Assembly: GCA_001592145.1 (NCBI GenBank)
Contig: BCWJ01000009.1
Coordinates: forward strand, 62,001-126,000
Source of the DNA: Xylanimicrobium pachnodae JCM 13526 = NBRC 107786
GTDB taxonomy: Bacteria > Actinomycetota > Actinomycetes > Actinomycetales > Cellulomonadaceae
Direction: 5' to 3'
Length of the DNA stretch: 64,000 nt
The stretch's first letter is position 1. Every line of letters starts with the position of its first letter. The translations under genes and the position numbers were made by a program. The notes under the pieces are model-generated. The model worked only from the letters and a program-made list of their open reading frames with translations. It was not told the DNA's origin and made no database searches. Positions 1 to 9,222 of this stretch are shown piece after piece.

Positions 1-486
1 CCACGCGAGGCCGTGCACCGTCTTGAGGGAGGGGATCACTCCCGCCGTCGTCGTCGCGGGCAGGGCGAGCGCGCCCCCCACGGCGAGGTAGCCGATCACC
101 GTCGCGAGAGCCGTGGTGACGGCTCCCCAGCGCGCAACCGCGGCGATCCACGCCACGGCGAGGCCCGCCACGGCGCCGCCCACGGTGGGCAGCAGGTAAC
201 CGTTCGTGCCCCAGACCGGTCCGAAGCCGGCCACCGCGGTGCCCAGCAGCACCAGGAGCACGGCACCGTCGACGGCTCCCGGCCACGTCAGGGCGCGCGG
301 GCGCGTGGCGGTGGTGACGACCCGTCGCGAGGCCGTGGTCAGGCCCGGCGTCGTCGTCCCCGACACGCCTCGGACGCGGCGCGAGCCGCGGGTGGTGCCG
401 GACGACGTGATGCCCGACGACGTGATGCCCGACGCCCGGCTCGACGACGTCGCGTCGTCCGCGTGGTTCTCTCGAAGACCGGTCAT
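1..486 (-). CDS. Transglutaminase-like (TgpA-type) membrane protein, N-terminal part, cut by window edge
   Basis: An ATG at 486 opens a frame that runs off the left edge, so only the first 162 codons are visible. The first ~65 residues are Ser/Thr/Arg-rich and probably cytoplasmic; from about residue 70 there are several hydrophobic stretches (LLVLLGTAVAGFG, LLPTVGGAVAGLAVAWIAAV, TALATVIGYLAVGGALAL) that look like transmembrane helices. The start codon overlaps the DUF58 stop as ATGA, so translation is likely coupled. In actinobacteria a MoxR-DUF58 pair is normally followed by a multi-TM protein with a transglutaminase core (DUF3488/TgpA family). The identification therefore rests on context plus the membrane N-terminus; the catalytic domain lies outside the window. 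Confidence 0.7.
   Translation of the reverse strand, partial: MTGLRENHADDATSSSRASGITSSGITSSGTTRGSRRVRGVSGTTTPGLTTASRRVVTTATRPRALTWPGAVDGAVLLVLLGTAVAGFGPVWGTNGYLLPTVGGAVAGLAVAWIAAVARWGAVTTALATVIGYLAVGGALALPATTTAGVIPSLKTVHGLAW
401..430. repeat. 15-bp tandem duplication inside the TgpA-like N-terminus
   Basis: The 15-mer gacgacgtgatgccc occurs twice back to back (401-415 and 416-430). It is in frame and gives the repeated peptide GITSS in the disordered N-terminal tail, so it changes length without breaking the frame. Confidence 0.9.
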
Positions 487-1787
487 GCTTCGTTCAGCCT
501 CCGCAGTGCGAGCGGCAGCTCACCGAGGCCGCCCAGGGTGAGCACGGTGAGCTCGGCGATGGTGCGCCGGCTCAGCGACGCCCCCGGCACGCATTGCAGC
601 GCCAGCACCGTCACGTCCTGCGGGAGCCGTGCCGACGCGGCCCGCAGATCCGCCGGCGGAACCCCGCTGCCGACGACGAACGCGACCACCGAGGCGTCGG
701 AGATCGTGGCACCGGCCACCCGGGCGACGTCCGCGAGGCGGGTGCGTGACGGCGTCCGCTCGATCCTCGCCAGGTCGTCCAGCAGCCGGGTGCGGTGGTT
801 GCCGCGCAGCGAGCCGCTGTTGACCAGCACGGTGACCCCGCGGTCCTCCTTGATCGCCTGGAGCCCCAGCGAGCCGCAGACGGACACGGCGAGCTCGAAC
901 TCGTCGTCGGAGGCGTAGTCCTCGGCGCGCGTGGACAGCAGCACCGCCAGGTGCGAGCGCCGTGTCTCCTCGAACTGGCGCACCATGAGCTGGCCGGTGC
1001 GCGCCGTCGTCTTCCAGTGGATGTGGCGACGGTCGTCGCCCGGCACGTAGTCGCGCAGCGCGTGGAAGGACACGTCGCTGTTCGAGATGTCCTGCGTGAC
1101 CCGGCCCTCGAGGTCCTTGAGGAAGCCCGTCGAGGAGCCGGACAGGGACTTGACCACGGGATGCACGTACAGCTCCTGCGGCTCGGTCCACGACATCTCG
1201 CGCCGCAGCAGGCCCAAGGGGTCGGCCCGCACCGACGTGACGGGGCCCACCGAGATGACCGAGCGGCGGCGCGTGGGGATCGTGAAGACTTCCTCGTGCT
1301 CCTTGCCCGGGCGCAGGCGCGGCACCGGGAACGCCGCCGCTCCCCGACCCACCGGCACCTCCATGACCGAGGGCAGGAGCGCGCGGCCCGTCTCGTTGCG
1401 CACCACGAGCCGGCCCACCGCGCGGTCGCCCACCGTGACCCGGCTCTGCGCCAGGTCGAGCGCCACCGTGTACCGGAAGCGGCCCAGCACGAACGCCACC
1501 GCAGCCAGCAGCGTCACCGTGAGCACCTGAGCCACCACCAGGATCTCCTGCCAGTGGAGCGTCAGGCCCACCACCCACGCCGCGACCGTCGTGACCGCGG
1601 CACCGATGCCGTAGGGGCTCACGACGGCGACCACCGGGCGGGTCACCGTGCGCGCGACGTCGACAGCCGGTGCGACGGCGCGCCCGAGCGACCGCCGGGC
1701 TGCGGAGAGCCCCGTGGTCAGGCCGGTGGTCACGCCGGCCCGCGACGCCCTCTGCGGCGCACCGCGCCGACCCTGCCGTGCCGCCAC
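483..1787 (-). CDS. DUF58 domain-containing protein
   Basis: This 434-residue protein has two adjacent hydrophobic segments near residues 58-102, a beta-rich middle region, and the DUF58 hallmark DYVPGDDRRHIHWKTTAR around residues 245-262. The following half has a von Willebrand factor A-like fold. DUF58 proteins are partners of MoxR AAA+ ATPases; the exact substrate is not known. I chose the GTG at 1787, one base after the MoxR stop, instead of longer upstream openings that overlap moxR heavily and read as arginine-rich shadow sequence. The gene lies between MoxR and a transglutaminase-like gene and overlaps the latter by 4 bp. This is the usual actinobacterial order for a proposed envelope or complex-assembly module. 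Confidence 0.93.
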   Translation of the reverse strand: MAARQGRRGAPQRASRAGVTTGLTTGLSAARRSLGRAVAPAVDVARTVTRPVVAVVSPYGIGAAVTTVAAWVVGLTLHWQEILVVAQVLTVTLLAAVAFVLGRFRYTVALDLAQSRVTVGDRAVGRLVVRNETGRALLPSVMEVPVGRGAAAFPVPRLRPGKEHEEVFTIPTRRRSVISVGPVTSVRADPLGLLRREMSWTEPQELYVHPVVKSLSGSSTGFLKDLEGRVTQDISNSDVSFHALRDYVPGDDRRHIHWKTTARTGQLMVRQFEETRRSHLAVLLSTRAEDYASDDEFELAVSVCGSLGLQAIKEDRGVTVLVNSGSLRGNHRTRLLDDLARIERTPSRTRLADVARVAGATISDASVVAFVVGSGVPPADLRAASARLPQDVTVLALQCVPGASLSRRTIAELTVLTLGGLGELPLALRRLNEA

Positions 1788-1788
1788 G

Positions 1789-2775
1789 TCAGCCCGCCTT
1801 GACCTGCGCGCGCTCCTGCGGCGCCGCGACCGTGGCGAGGATGCGCTCCAGGACCGCCTCCGCGCTCGCCCCGGCGAACTCCGCCTCGGCATCGAGCGTG
1901 AACCGGTGCGCCCACACGGGCTGCGCGAGCTCCTTGACGTCGTCCGGGAGCACGAAGTGGCGACCGTGCGCGGCAGCCCACACCTTGGCGCACCGCACCA
2001 GGGCGAGCGCGCCACGCACCGAGACGCCCACCCGGACCTCGGGCGCCTCGCGCGTCTCCTCGGCGAGCTGCGAGATGTACTCCAGCACCGCGGTGTCCAC
2101 GTACGTGCTCGCAGCGAGCTCGGCCATCTCGACGAGGGCCTGCGTCGTCACCACGGGCTGCAGGGCCGCGGACCGGTCACGCACCGCCGCGCCCGAGAGC
2201 ACCTCGACCATCGAGGCACGGTCCGGGTAGCCCACCGACGTCTTCATGAGGAACCGGTCCAGCTGCGCCTCCGGGAGGCGGTAGGTGCCGGCCTGCTCGA
2301 TCGGGTTCTGCGTGGCGATCACCATGAACGGGCGGCCCACCGAGTGCGCCTCGCCGTCCACCGTGACGCGACCTTCCTCCATGACCTCCAGCAGTGCGGA
2401 CTGCGTCTTGGGCGAGGCGCGGTTGATCTCGTCCGCCAGCACGATCGACGCGAAGACCGGACCCTCGTGGAACTCGAACCGGCCCGTCTTCTGGTCGTAG
2501 ATCGTCACGCCCGTGACGTCGGACGGCAGAAGGTCCGGGGTGAACTGGATGCGGTTGTTGCTCCCCTGGACGGTGGCCGCCATCGCGCGCGCCATCGCCG
2601 TCTTGCCCGTGCCCGGCGCGTCCTCCAGCAGCAGGTGCCCCTCCGCGAGCATGCACGTGAAGGCCAGGCGCACCACCGTGGACTTGCCCAGGAGCGCCTG
2701 GCCGACGTTGCCGACCAGCCGGTCGAACGTCTGCGCGAACCAGGCGGCCTGCTCGGGGGTCATGTTCGTGCTCAT
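1789..2775 (-). CDS. MoxR family AAA+ ATPase
   Basis: A 328-residue ATPase with Walker A APGTGKT (residues 53-59), Walker B LADEINRA (113-120), a sensor region ATQNPIEQ and the C-terminal lid domain typical of MoxR/RavA. MoxR ATPases act as chaperones that mature or remodel protein complexes, usually together with a VWA protein, here the neighbouring DUF58 product. The ATG at 2775 gives MSTNM; the second ATG at 2763 is a possible alternative. The gene starts 29 bp after the giant Ig/FN3 gene and ends one base before the DUF58 start, so the four genes are probably one operon. Length and motifs are normal for the family. Confidence 0.96.
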   Translation of the reverse strand: MSTNMTPEQAAWFAQTFDRLVGNVGQALLGKSTVVRLAFTCMLAEGHLLLEDAPGTGKTAMARAMAATVQGSNNRIQFTPDLLPSDVTGVTIYDQKTGRFEFHEGPVFASIVLADEINRASPKTQSALLEVMEEGRVTVDGEAHSVGRPFMVIATQNPIEQAGTYRLPEAQLDRFLMKTSVGYPDRASMVEVLSGAAVRDRSAALQPVVTTQALVEMAELAASTYVDTAVLEYISQLAEETREAPEVRVGVSVRGALALVRCAKVWAAAHGRHFVLPDDVKELAQPVWAHRFTLDAEAEFAGASAEAVLERILATVAAPQERAQVKAG

Positions 2776-2804
2776 GTGATTCGTCCTTCTGTCCACTGTT
2801 GGTG

Positions 2805-5800
2805 TCACCAGTTGAGCGTGTTGGAGGTGATGGTCGGTCCGCCCTCGATGCGCGCCTCGACCCACACCTTGTAGTGCCCGGACCGGAACGAACACGGAGA
2901 GAACGACGCCGCGCCCTTGGAGTTCGTGGTGCCGCCGGTCTTCCACGCGGCCCAGCCCGGGTCGTAGTTGCGGTTCGTCCTGGTCGAGGTGCCCGGGTCG
3001 GCGGGCAGAGCGCCGTCCCACGGCTCGTTGGTCCAGCACTGCACCTGGATCTTCGTGTCTGGCTTCGCGTTCGAGATGCTGACGTCGACCTGCGCGCAGG
3101 TGTTGGTCCCCGGTGAGATGCAGGTCTCGTGGGCGTCTTCGTTCGCGCCCTTCGAGATCGTGACCTTCATGTTGGCCGGGTTCGGATCGAGCTTCCCGGA
3201 CACCGACCCCGAGGCCGACCCCGCCCCGGCCGCGTTGACCGCCCGCGCACGCAGCGTGAAGGTCTGCGAGTAGCTTCCCGAGACGTCGACGGTGTTGCTG
3301 CCCGGGACGGTCTTCCACGCACCACCGTCGAGCGAGTACTCCATCCGGGTGATGGCGTTGCCCCCGTTGCTCGACGGCGCCTTGATGGTGAACGTCCCCG
3401 TCTTCGCGCCCGTGCGGCCGTAGGTGACCGACGGCACCCCCGGCGTGGTGTACGGGGTCACGGCGCTCGACGCCGTGGACCACGCACCGTTCGCCGTGTC
3501 GCACGTGTGGTCGTGGCAGGCCAGCACCTGGAAGGTGTAGGCGGTCCCGTTCTTCAGGCCGGTGAACGTGTACGACGTGCCCGTGACGTTCGCCGACGCG
3601 ATGGTCGACCCGTTGGCGCGGACCTTGTAGTACCCGCCCGTCCCGTGGAACGCGGCGGTGCTCAGCCCCGTCCACGACACCGTGGCCTTGCCCGACGGGC
3701 TGCCCGTGTCGATCGACGCGGCCACTCCCGTGACCTTCTCGGGCGTCCCGTACGCCGGGACCGCTGCCGACCGCGGGGACGCCTCCGACGTGCCGGCCTT
3801 GTTCGTGGCCGTCACGGTGAACGTGTACGTCTTGAGGTCGCTGAGGGTCGTGAACGTGTACGACGTCGCCGTCCCGCTCACGGCCCCGTCCGCCCCGGCC
3901 TTCGGGGTCTGCGCGGCCACCGTGTTCCCGTCGTAGGCGGTGACCTGGTAGCCGTCGATGTCGTCGCCGTTGTCCGCGGGGGCCGCCCACGACACCTTGA
4001 CCTGCCCACCCAGCGCGGTGTTCGCGTTGGTCGCCGTCGGCGCCGCGGGCGCGTCCGGCGGCGCGGCGGGCACCATCGGCGCGGAGTCGTCGCTCCACTC
4101 CGACGGCGTCGGCGCCTTGTTCACCGCTCGGGCACGGACCGTGTACGAGGTGCCGTTCTCCAGGCCGCTCCACGTCATCGACGTGCCGGTGACGCACTCC
4201 TTGACCAGCTCGCCCGAGGCGGGGGCGGGGCTGATCTCCAGGTCCACGCACTGGATGGGCGAACGGTCCGTGTACGTCTTGTTCTCCCACGTGACCGTGA
4301 GGCTGCGGTCGCCGAAGTCGAGGATCGGGGCGTCCGGCGGGTCCGGGCTCTCGTCCGGGCGGGCGTCCTGTGAGGCGGGCGACGCCTCCGACGTCCCCAC
4401 GTCGTTGGTGGCCGTCACGGTGAACGTGTACGTGACGTCGTTCGTGAGGCCCTCGACGGTGCAGGTGGTGGACGCGCACTGCGTCACGTCACCCTTGCTG
4501 CTGGTCACCGTGTAGCCCGTGATGGGCGAGCCGTTGTCGAGCGGCGGGTCCCACGAGAGCACCACGGTCTCCGAGCGCACCTCCTCCACGACGGGGGCAC
4601 GCGGCGGTTCGGGGCGGCCCAGCACGTTGACCAGGACGCGCCCCTCGACCTGACGGTCGACGTCCTGCGTGGCGTCCTGGATGCGGTAGCGCACCACCAT
4701 GCGTCCCACGAAGTCCCGGCCCGGCGTCACGACGACGTCGTCGCCGTCGACCCCGACGCTCGCGTCGGCGCCGCCACCGGTCTCGACCGTCGCCGCCACG
4801 AGCGTCAGCGGCGTGTCCGGGAACGGGTTGCCGTCGTTCGCGAGCACGGGGACCGACACCGGCTTGCCCTGGTGGGCGTCCTCGACCGTGTCGTCGTTGG
4901 CCACCGCCGGCGGACGCGCGGAGGCGACCACCGTGACGGCCACCTGGGCGTCGACAGGATCCGTGATGCCGTCCGTGATCCGCACCGGGATCTGGAGCGT
5001 GCTGCCCTTGGGCAGGGTGACCTCCGCCGCGGCGAGAACCCGCGTGCCCTCGACCCGGGTGGTCAGCCCCGCGACCTCGCCCGTCACCTCGACGGTCACC
5101 GGGTCGCCGTCGGGATCCGTGACGAACCGGGCCACGTCCACCGCGGCCTCCTCACCGGGCGCCACCTCGATGGCGGGGGCGCCGGTCAGCTCGGGGGGCA
5201 GGTTGGCGGGTGCCACCACCGTCACGGGGACGGTGATCATCGCGCTGCGGCCCTCGACGTCGTCGGCGCTCGTGCCGTCCGTGACCTCAAACGTGAGCGA
5301 GGCCGGGCCGACGTGATCGGTGGGCGGGGTGTACGTCAGGTGGGTCGCGTCGTCCACCTGGACCGCGCCGGGGACGGCCGCGACCTTGTCGACGTCGACC
5401 AGGCGCGGGCTGCGCCCGTCCGCGACGTCGATGATCTGCGTGAGGTCCACCGGGAGGTCGCTGCCCTGTTCCACCTCCAGCTCCACGCCGTCCTTGAGGC
5501 GCGGGCCCACCCCGTCGCGCGGTACGCGGACGAACGCCTTCGCGCTCAGGCCGTCGGCGTCGGTGATCGTGTACGTCAGCACCTGCGGGCGTGAGGTGAG
5601 CGGTACCACCAGGGCGCCCGCGTCGGTGACGGTCACCCCGGCGGCCTTCGCGGCGTCGTCCACGGTCACCGTCAGGTCGTCCGTGGTGCCGTCGGGGTCG
5701 GAGTCGTTGCCCAGCACCACCACGGTCACGTCCGCGCCCGTGACGTCGGCGCCCGTGACGACGTCGTCGTGCGCGACGGGGGCGAGCAGCGGCGCCTCGG

Positions 5801-8800
5801 GGTCGGCCACGACCGTGACCGCACCGCTGGCTCGCGCCGCGAAGGTGTCCTCGACCCCGTAGAACAGCGTGTAGGTGGCCTCCTGCTCCGGGACGTCGAC
5901 CACCAGCAGTCCGTCGACCACGCTCGGGGACAGCTCCGTCCCACCCTCGATCGCCCCCGGGACCAGGCCGATCCGGTCACCGTCCGGGTCGGTGTCGTTG
6001 CCTGCGGCGTCGATCGCCACCGTGCGGCCGGGCCGGACCAGCACCGTGTCGTTGACCGCGACCGGCGGCTGGTTGGTCTCCGCCGGGCGCGCGATGCCGA
6101 CGCGCACCGTGCCGGTCGCGGTGGCCCCGCGCGTGTCCACCACGCGGTACGTGAACGTGTCGACCCCCGCCGCCTGCCGGTCCGCGGTGTACTCGATGAC
6201 CCCGTCGACCACGGTGGCCGAGCCCTGCGTGGCCGGCGACGCGATCGCGTCCACCGTGACCAGGTCGCCGTCGGGGTCGGCACCGTCGAGCGGCGGGACG
6301 ATCCGCACCGAGCCGCCCGAGAGCACCCGAGCGGTCACGTCGGGCAGCAGCGGCGCCGCGTTCTCCTGGTTGCCCAGCACGCGGATCGTCACCTGGGCGG
6401 CGTCGCGCTGGCCGTTGGGGTCCACGACCTCGTAGACGAGATGGGCCGTGCCCGCCGTGGTCCCCGCCTTGAACCGCACCGTGTCCTGGGCCACGAACGC
6501 CTCGCCCAGCGTGGCGTCCGGCTCCTCGACCAGCTCCGGGCTCAGCTCGAGCGGCAGACCGTCCGGGTGCGAGTCGTTCGCCAGGACCGGGATCGTGACG
6601 ACGTCACCGGCGTGCACCACGACGTCGTCCGGGGCGGCGTCGGGCGGGCGCAGCCGGTCCGGCTCAGGGATCGGGATCACGCGGAGCTCTCCGACGGCGG
6701 TGCGCTCGCCGTTGGACACCGTGTAGGTGACCGTCGTCGGACCCTGGAGCCGGCGGGTCTCGGTGACGCGCAGCACCTGGTGCGCGAGCACCGCCACGGT
6801 GATCCCGGCGTCCTCCGGCACCTGCACGCTCTGGACCACCAGCACACCGCCGCCCGGGTCGGTGTCGTTGGCGAGCACGTCCACCAGGGCGCTGCCACCC
6901 GCGGGCAGCAGCACCTGGTCCGCGACCGCGATCGGGTCACCCGCCGTCGTGGGCGGGGCAAGGACGTCGATGCGCACCAGGCCGACCGCGCTGTGCGGGC
7001 CGTCGGAGACCTGGTAGGTCAGGTCGTAGGAGCCGGGCTCGGGGCTCACGAACTGGAACGTCCCCGCGCTGTAGTTCGGGGTCACCGTGGCAGGCGCCGC
7101 CTCGTCGACGTTCACCAGGCGCAACGCGTCGCCGTTCGGATCCGTGTCGTTGAGCAGCGGCTCCACCGTGACCACCTGGCCGGCCAGCGCGGTCACATGG
7201 TCCTGCACGGGCAGGGGCGGCACGTCATCGGCGACGACGTCGACCAGGAGCCTGCCCTCGACCGTGAGCCCGCGGTCGTCGGACACGGTGACCGTGATGA
7301 TCTTGCGACCCGTCGCACCGCCCCCGTCCCGCAGGATGACGGTGCCGTCCGGGCGGAACCGCACCTCGTCCTGGGGGTCGGTCGTCTCCGCGCTGTCGAG
7401 CACCAGCGAGTCGCCGTCGGGGTCCTGGAAGTACGGCAGCACGTTCGTCTGGGCCGTGCTCCCCCGGCCCACCGTGAGGACCGGCTCGCCCGTCTGCTCG
7501 GGCGCGTCGTTCTCCTCGGGCGGCACGATGCGCAGCCGCACCGTGGCCTGCGCCGTCCCCCCCGCGCGGCCGTCGGACGCGGTGTACCCGAACGTCACCT
7601 CGCCGGTCGCATCGGCAGGAACCTGGGCCTGGAGGGCCGCGCCACCCAGCACGGGCGCCACCGGTACCCCGTCGGGTGCCTGGTCGACCGACGCCGTGAT
7701 CACGTCGCCGTCCGGGTCGGTGTCGTTGCGCAGCACGTCGAGCACCGTGGACCGGCCGGCGCGCGCACCCAGCACGTCGTCGGCCGCCACGGGTGGGCGG
7801 TTGGGCTGCGACCGGTCGGCCACGAGCTGGTCCACCAGCTCCGGCGTCGTCTCGTCCGACTCCTTCTCCTCGCCCTGGGCGTCCTTCGGCATCGTCTGGT
7901 CCCAGTCGTCGACCAGCTCGAACTCCTGCGCCGCCATCCACAGCGTGCCCGCGGCCAGGTCGTTGAGCACGATCGCGTGGCGGTTGACCCGGTACGCGAG
8001 GCGGGAGTCGGCGCCCAGACCGTCCAGCGTGCGGTCCAGGTCGCGGTCCGTGCCGGCGCAGTCGCGCACCACCTGACCGGTCTGCGACCACGCACCGTAG
8101 GAGCACCCGTCGAGGCGCACGGGAGCCGCGGGCACCCCGCTCGCGCGGCGCAGCTGCGCCGTGCCGTGCCCCACGGGCTGGGTCATGAGGCCGGACGGCG
8201 TGGCGACGAGGACGACGTCGTCGTCGGCCGACGGCTGCTGGAGCTCGGCCTGAGCGCCGTCGTCGACGTCCACCGCACGGCCGTCGGGCAGGATCAGGCG
8301 CCCCGCGGTGCGGTCGAGCACCACGGGCCGGCCGCCGACGGCGGACACCTGGAGATCGGCCCCGGCCTGCGCGTCCAGGTCGGTGCGCTCGGGCTCCCCC
8401 GGGACCCCCTTGCTGGTGGTGGGGACGCTCCACAGGGCGCCGTCGTCCCCGGGGACCGCGACGAAGACCGTTCCGTCCCGCGAGACCGTGAGGGCCGCGG
8501 CGGCGTCGGGCGGCAGCGCCGAGGACTTGAGCACGGGGCGGAGCTGCGCCGCGTCGAAGCTGGCCGCAGAGGAGAAGGGCAGCACCCACAGGCGGCCCCC
8601 GTCCCGGTCGAGCACCGCGAGCGTGCTCCCCCCGGACGCGACCAGCGAGCCGGCGGGCGCGGCGAGCGCCCCGCCGAGCTCCAGGTGCACGGGGTCGACG
8701 GTGGACGCCGATGCCATGCTCGGCTCGAGCATGAGGACCCGCTGGGCGTCCTGGTCGAGGTCGAACGTGGAGGATCCCGCCAGGAGCGTGCCGTCGAGCG

Positions 8801-9002
8801 CCTGCGACTGCGTGTTGAAGCGGCCCAGCAGACCCGCGGAGGCGTTCGAGACCCAGACCCCGGAGTCGTTGAGCGCGACCTCGGCCTGCGCCTCGCCGTC
8901 GTACATCGCGGCCGCGGTCACCAGTCCGGCCACGGCGACGGCAAGCACGGTCGCCGAGGCGATTGCTCGGCGTGAACCCGTACGTGGCGCGCGCGCGCTC
9001 AT
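2805..9002 (-). CDS. Giant secreted or anchored protein with beta-propeller-like head, tandem Ig-like repeats and FN3 domains
   Basis: This 2065-residue protein starts with a basic stretch and a hydrophobic segment (residues ~13-33), a signal anchor or signal peptide. Residues ~45-380 hold repeated short beta motifs (GVWVSN, GRLWVLPF, GALWSVP, GTLWMAA), suggesting a beta-propeller. After an acidic linker, ~11 tandem Ig/cadherin-like modules follow (residues ~404-1460), each with motifs such as PPVAADDV and NDTDPDGD, which are calcium-binding-like and of the tandem-95/VCBS style. About five fibronectin III domains occupy ~1464-1937, and the last ~125 residues have four cysteines. The ATG at 9002 was chosen over an upstream start because of the GGAGAGGG ribosome site 5-6 bp before it. 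The gene heads the MoxR-DUF58-TgpA operon, so I infer that these proteins process or assemble this surface structure. Confidence 0.9.
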   Translation of the reverse strand: MSARAPRTGSRRAIASATVLAVAVAGLVTAAAMYDGEAQAEVALNDSGVWVSNASAGLLGRFNTQSQALDGTLLAGSSTFDLDQDAQRVLMLEPSMASASTVDPVHLELGGALAAPAGSLVASGGSTLAVLDRDGGRLWVLPFSSAASFDAAQLRPVLKSSALPPDAAAALTVSRDGTVFVAVPGDDGALWSVPTTSKGVPGEPERTDLDAQAGADLQVSAVGGRPVVLDRTAGRLILPDGRAVDVDDGAQAELQQPSADDDVVLVATPSGLMTQPVGHGTAQLRRASGVPAAPVRLDGCSYGAWSQTGQVVRDCAGTDRDLDRTLDGLGADSRLAYRVNRHAIVLNDLAAGTLWMAAQEFELVDDWDQTMPKDAQGEEKESDETTPELVDQLVADRSQPNRPPVAADDVLGARAGRSTVLDVLRNDTDPDGDVITASVDQAPDGVPVAPVLGGAALQAQVPADATGEVTFGYTASDGRAGGTAQATVRLRIVPPEENDAPEQTGEPVLTVGRGSTAQTNVLPYFQDPDGDSLVLDSAETTDPQDEVRFRPDGTVILRDGGGATGRKIITVTVSDDRGLTVEGRLLVDVVADDVPPLPVQDHVTALAGQVVTVEPLLNDTDPNGDALRLVNVDEAAPATVTPNYSAGTFQFVSPEPGSYDLTYQVSDGPHSAVGLVRIDVLAPPTTAGDPIAVADQVLLPAGGSALVDVLANDTDPGGGVLVVQSVQVPEDAGITVAVLAHQVLRVTETRRLQGPTTVTYTVSNGERTAVGELRVIPIPEPDRLRPPDAAPDDVVVHAGDVVTIPVLANDSHPDGLPLELSPELVEEPDATLGEAFVAQDTVRFKAGTTAGTAHLVYEVVDPNGQRDAAQVTIRVLGNQENAAPLLPDVTARVLSGGSVRIVPPLDGADPDGDLVTVDAIASPATQGSATVVDGVIEYTADRQAAGVDTFTYRVVDTRGATATGTVRVGIARPAETNQPPVAVNDTVLVRPGRTVAIDAAGNDTDPDGDRIGLVPGAIEGGTELSPSVVDGLLVVDVPEQEATYTLFYGVEDTFAARASGAVTVVADPEAPLLAPVAHDDVVTGADVTGADVTVVVLGNDSDPDGTTDDLTVTVDDAAKAAGVTVTDAGALVVPLTSRPQVLTYTITDADGLSAKAFVRVPRDGVGPRLKDGVELEVEQGSDLPVDLTQIIDVADGRSPRLVDVDKVAAVPGAVQVDDATHLTYTPPTDHVGPASLTFEVTDGTSADDVEGRSAMITVPVTVVAPANLPPELTGAPAIEVAPGEEAAVDVARFVTDPDGDPVTVEVTGEVAGLTTRVEGTRVLAAAEVTLPKGSTLQIPVRITDGITDPVDAQVAVTVVASARPPAVANDDTVEDAHQGKPVSVPVLANDGNPFPDTPLTLVAATVETGGGADASVGVDGDDVVVTPGRDFVGRMVVRYRIQDATQDVDRQVEGRVLVNVLGRPEPPRAPVVEEVRSETVVLSWDPPLDNGSPITGYTVTSSKGDVTQCASTTCTVEGLTNDVTYTFTVTATNDVGTSEASPASQDARPDESPDPPDAPILDFGDRSLTVTWENKTYTDRSPIQCVDLEISPAPASGELVKECVTGTSMTWSGLENGTSYTVRARAVNKAPTPSEWSDDSAPMVPAAPPDAPAAPTATNANTALGGQVKVSWAAPADNGDDIDGYQVTAYDGNTVAAQTPKAGADGAVSGTATSYTFTTLSDLKTYTFTVTATNKAGTSEASPRSAAVPAYGTPEKVTGVAASIDTGSPSGKATVSWTGLSTAAFHGTGGYYKVRANGSTIASANVTGTSYTFTGLKNGTAYTFQVLACHDHTCDTANGAWSTASSAVTPYTTPGVPSVTYGRTGAKTGTFTIKAPSSNGGNAITRMEYSLDGGAWKTVPGSNTVDVSGSYSQTFTLRARAVNAAGAGSASGSVSGKLDPNPANMKVTISKGANEDAHETCISPGTNTCAQVDVSISNAKPDTKIQVQCWTNEPWDGALPADPGTSTRTNRNYDPGWAAWKTGGTTNSKGAASFSPCSFRSGHYKVWVEARIEGGPTITSNTLNW

Positions 9003-9210
9003 GGCGACCCTCTCCGATGTGGCGCGAGTTGACCCTTCTCGCGGCGCGCTAGACGATACCCAAGGCAACGGAATTGTCCGAACCGCCTGATCAGTCGCCC
9101 GCCATGCGGACACCTCCGACCCGAGGTCACCGCGTGCGACGTCGCCCGGCGGCGCGAGACCCCGCCAGCGCACCGATCGGTGCGCGCCAGGACCGATCCG
9201 GCCCCGCCCC

Positions 9211-9216
9211 TACGAT
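9211..9216 (+). promoter_or_regulatory. -10 box of prepilin peptidase, probable leaderless start
   Basis: TACGAT ends 6 bp before the ATG at 9223, so transcription would begin at or next to the start codon. There is no Shine-Dalgarno sequence in this gap. No convincing -35 is visible. Confidence 0.5.
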
Positions 9217-9222
9217 GTCGGG

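Noticed and set aside
5769-8975. 1068-codon open frame on the plus strand
   Set aside because: It is antisense to the Ig/FN3 gene and rich in Arg, His and Val, as expected from the complement of GC-biased codons. It has no domain and no ribosome site.
2805-9173. Upstream start at 9173 for the giant protein
   Set aside because: The extra 57 residues have no signal features, and a good ribosome site precedes the ATG at 9002.
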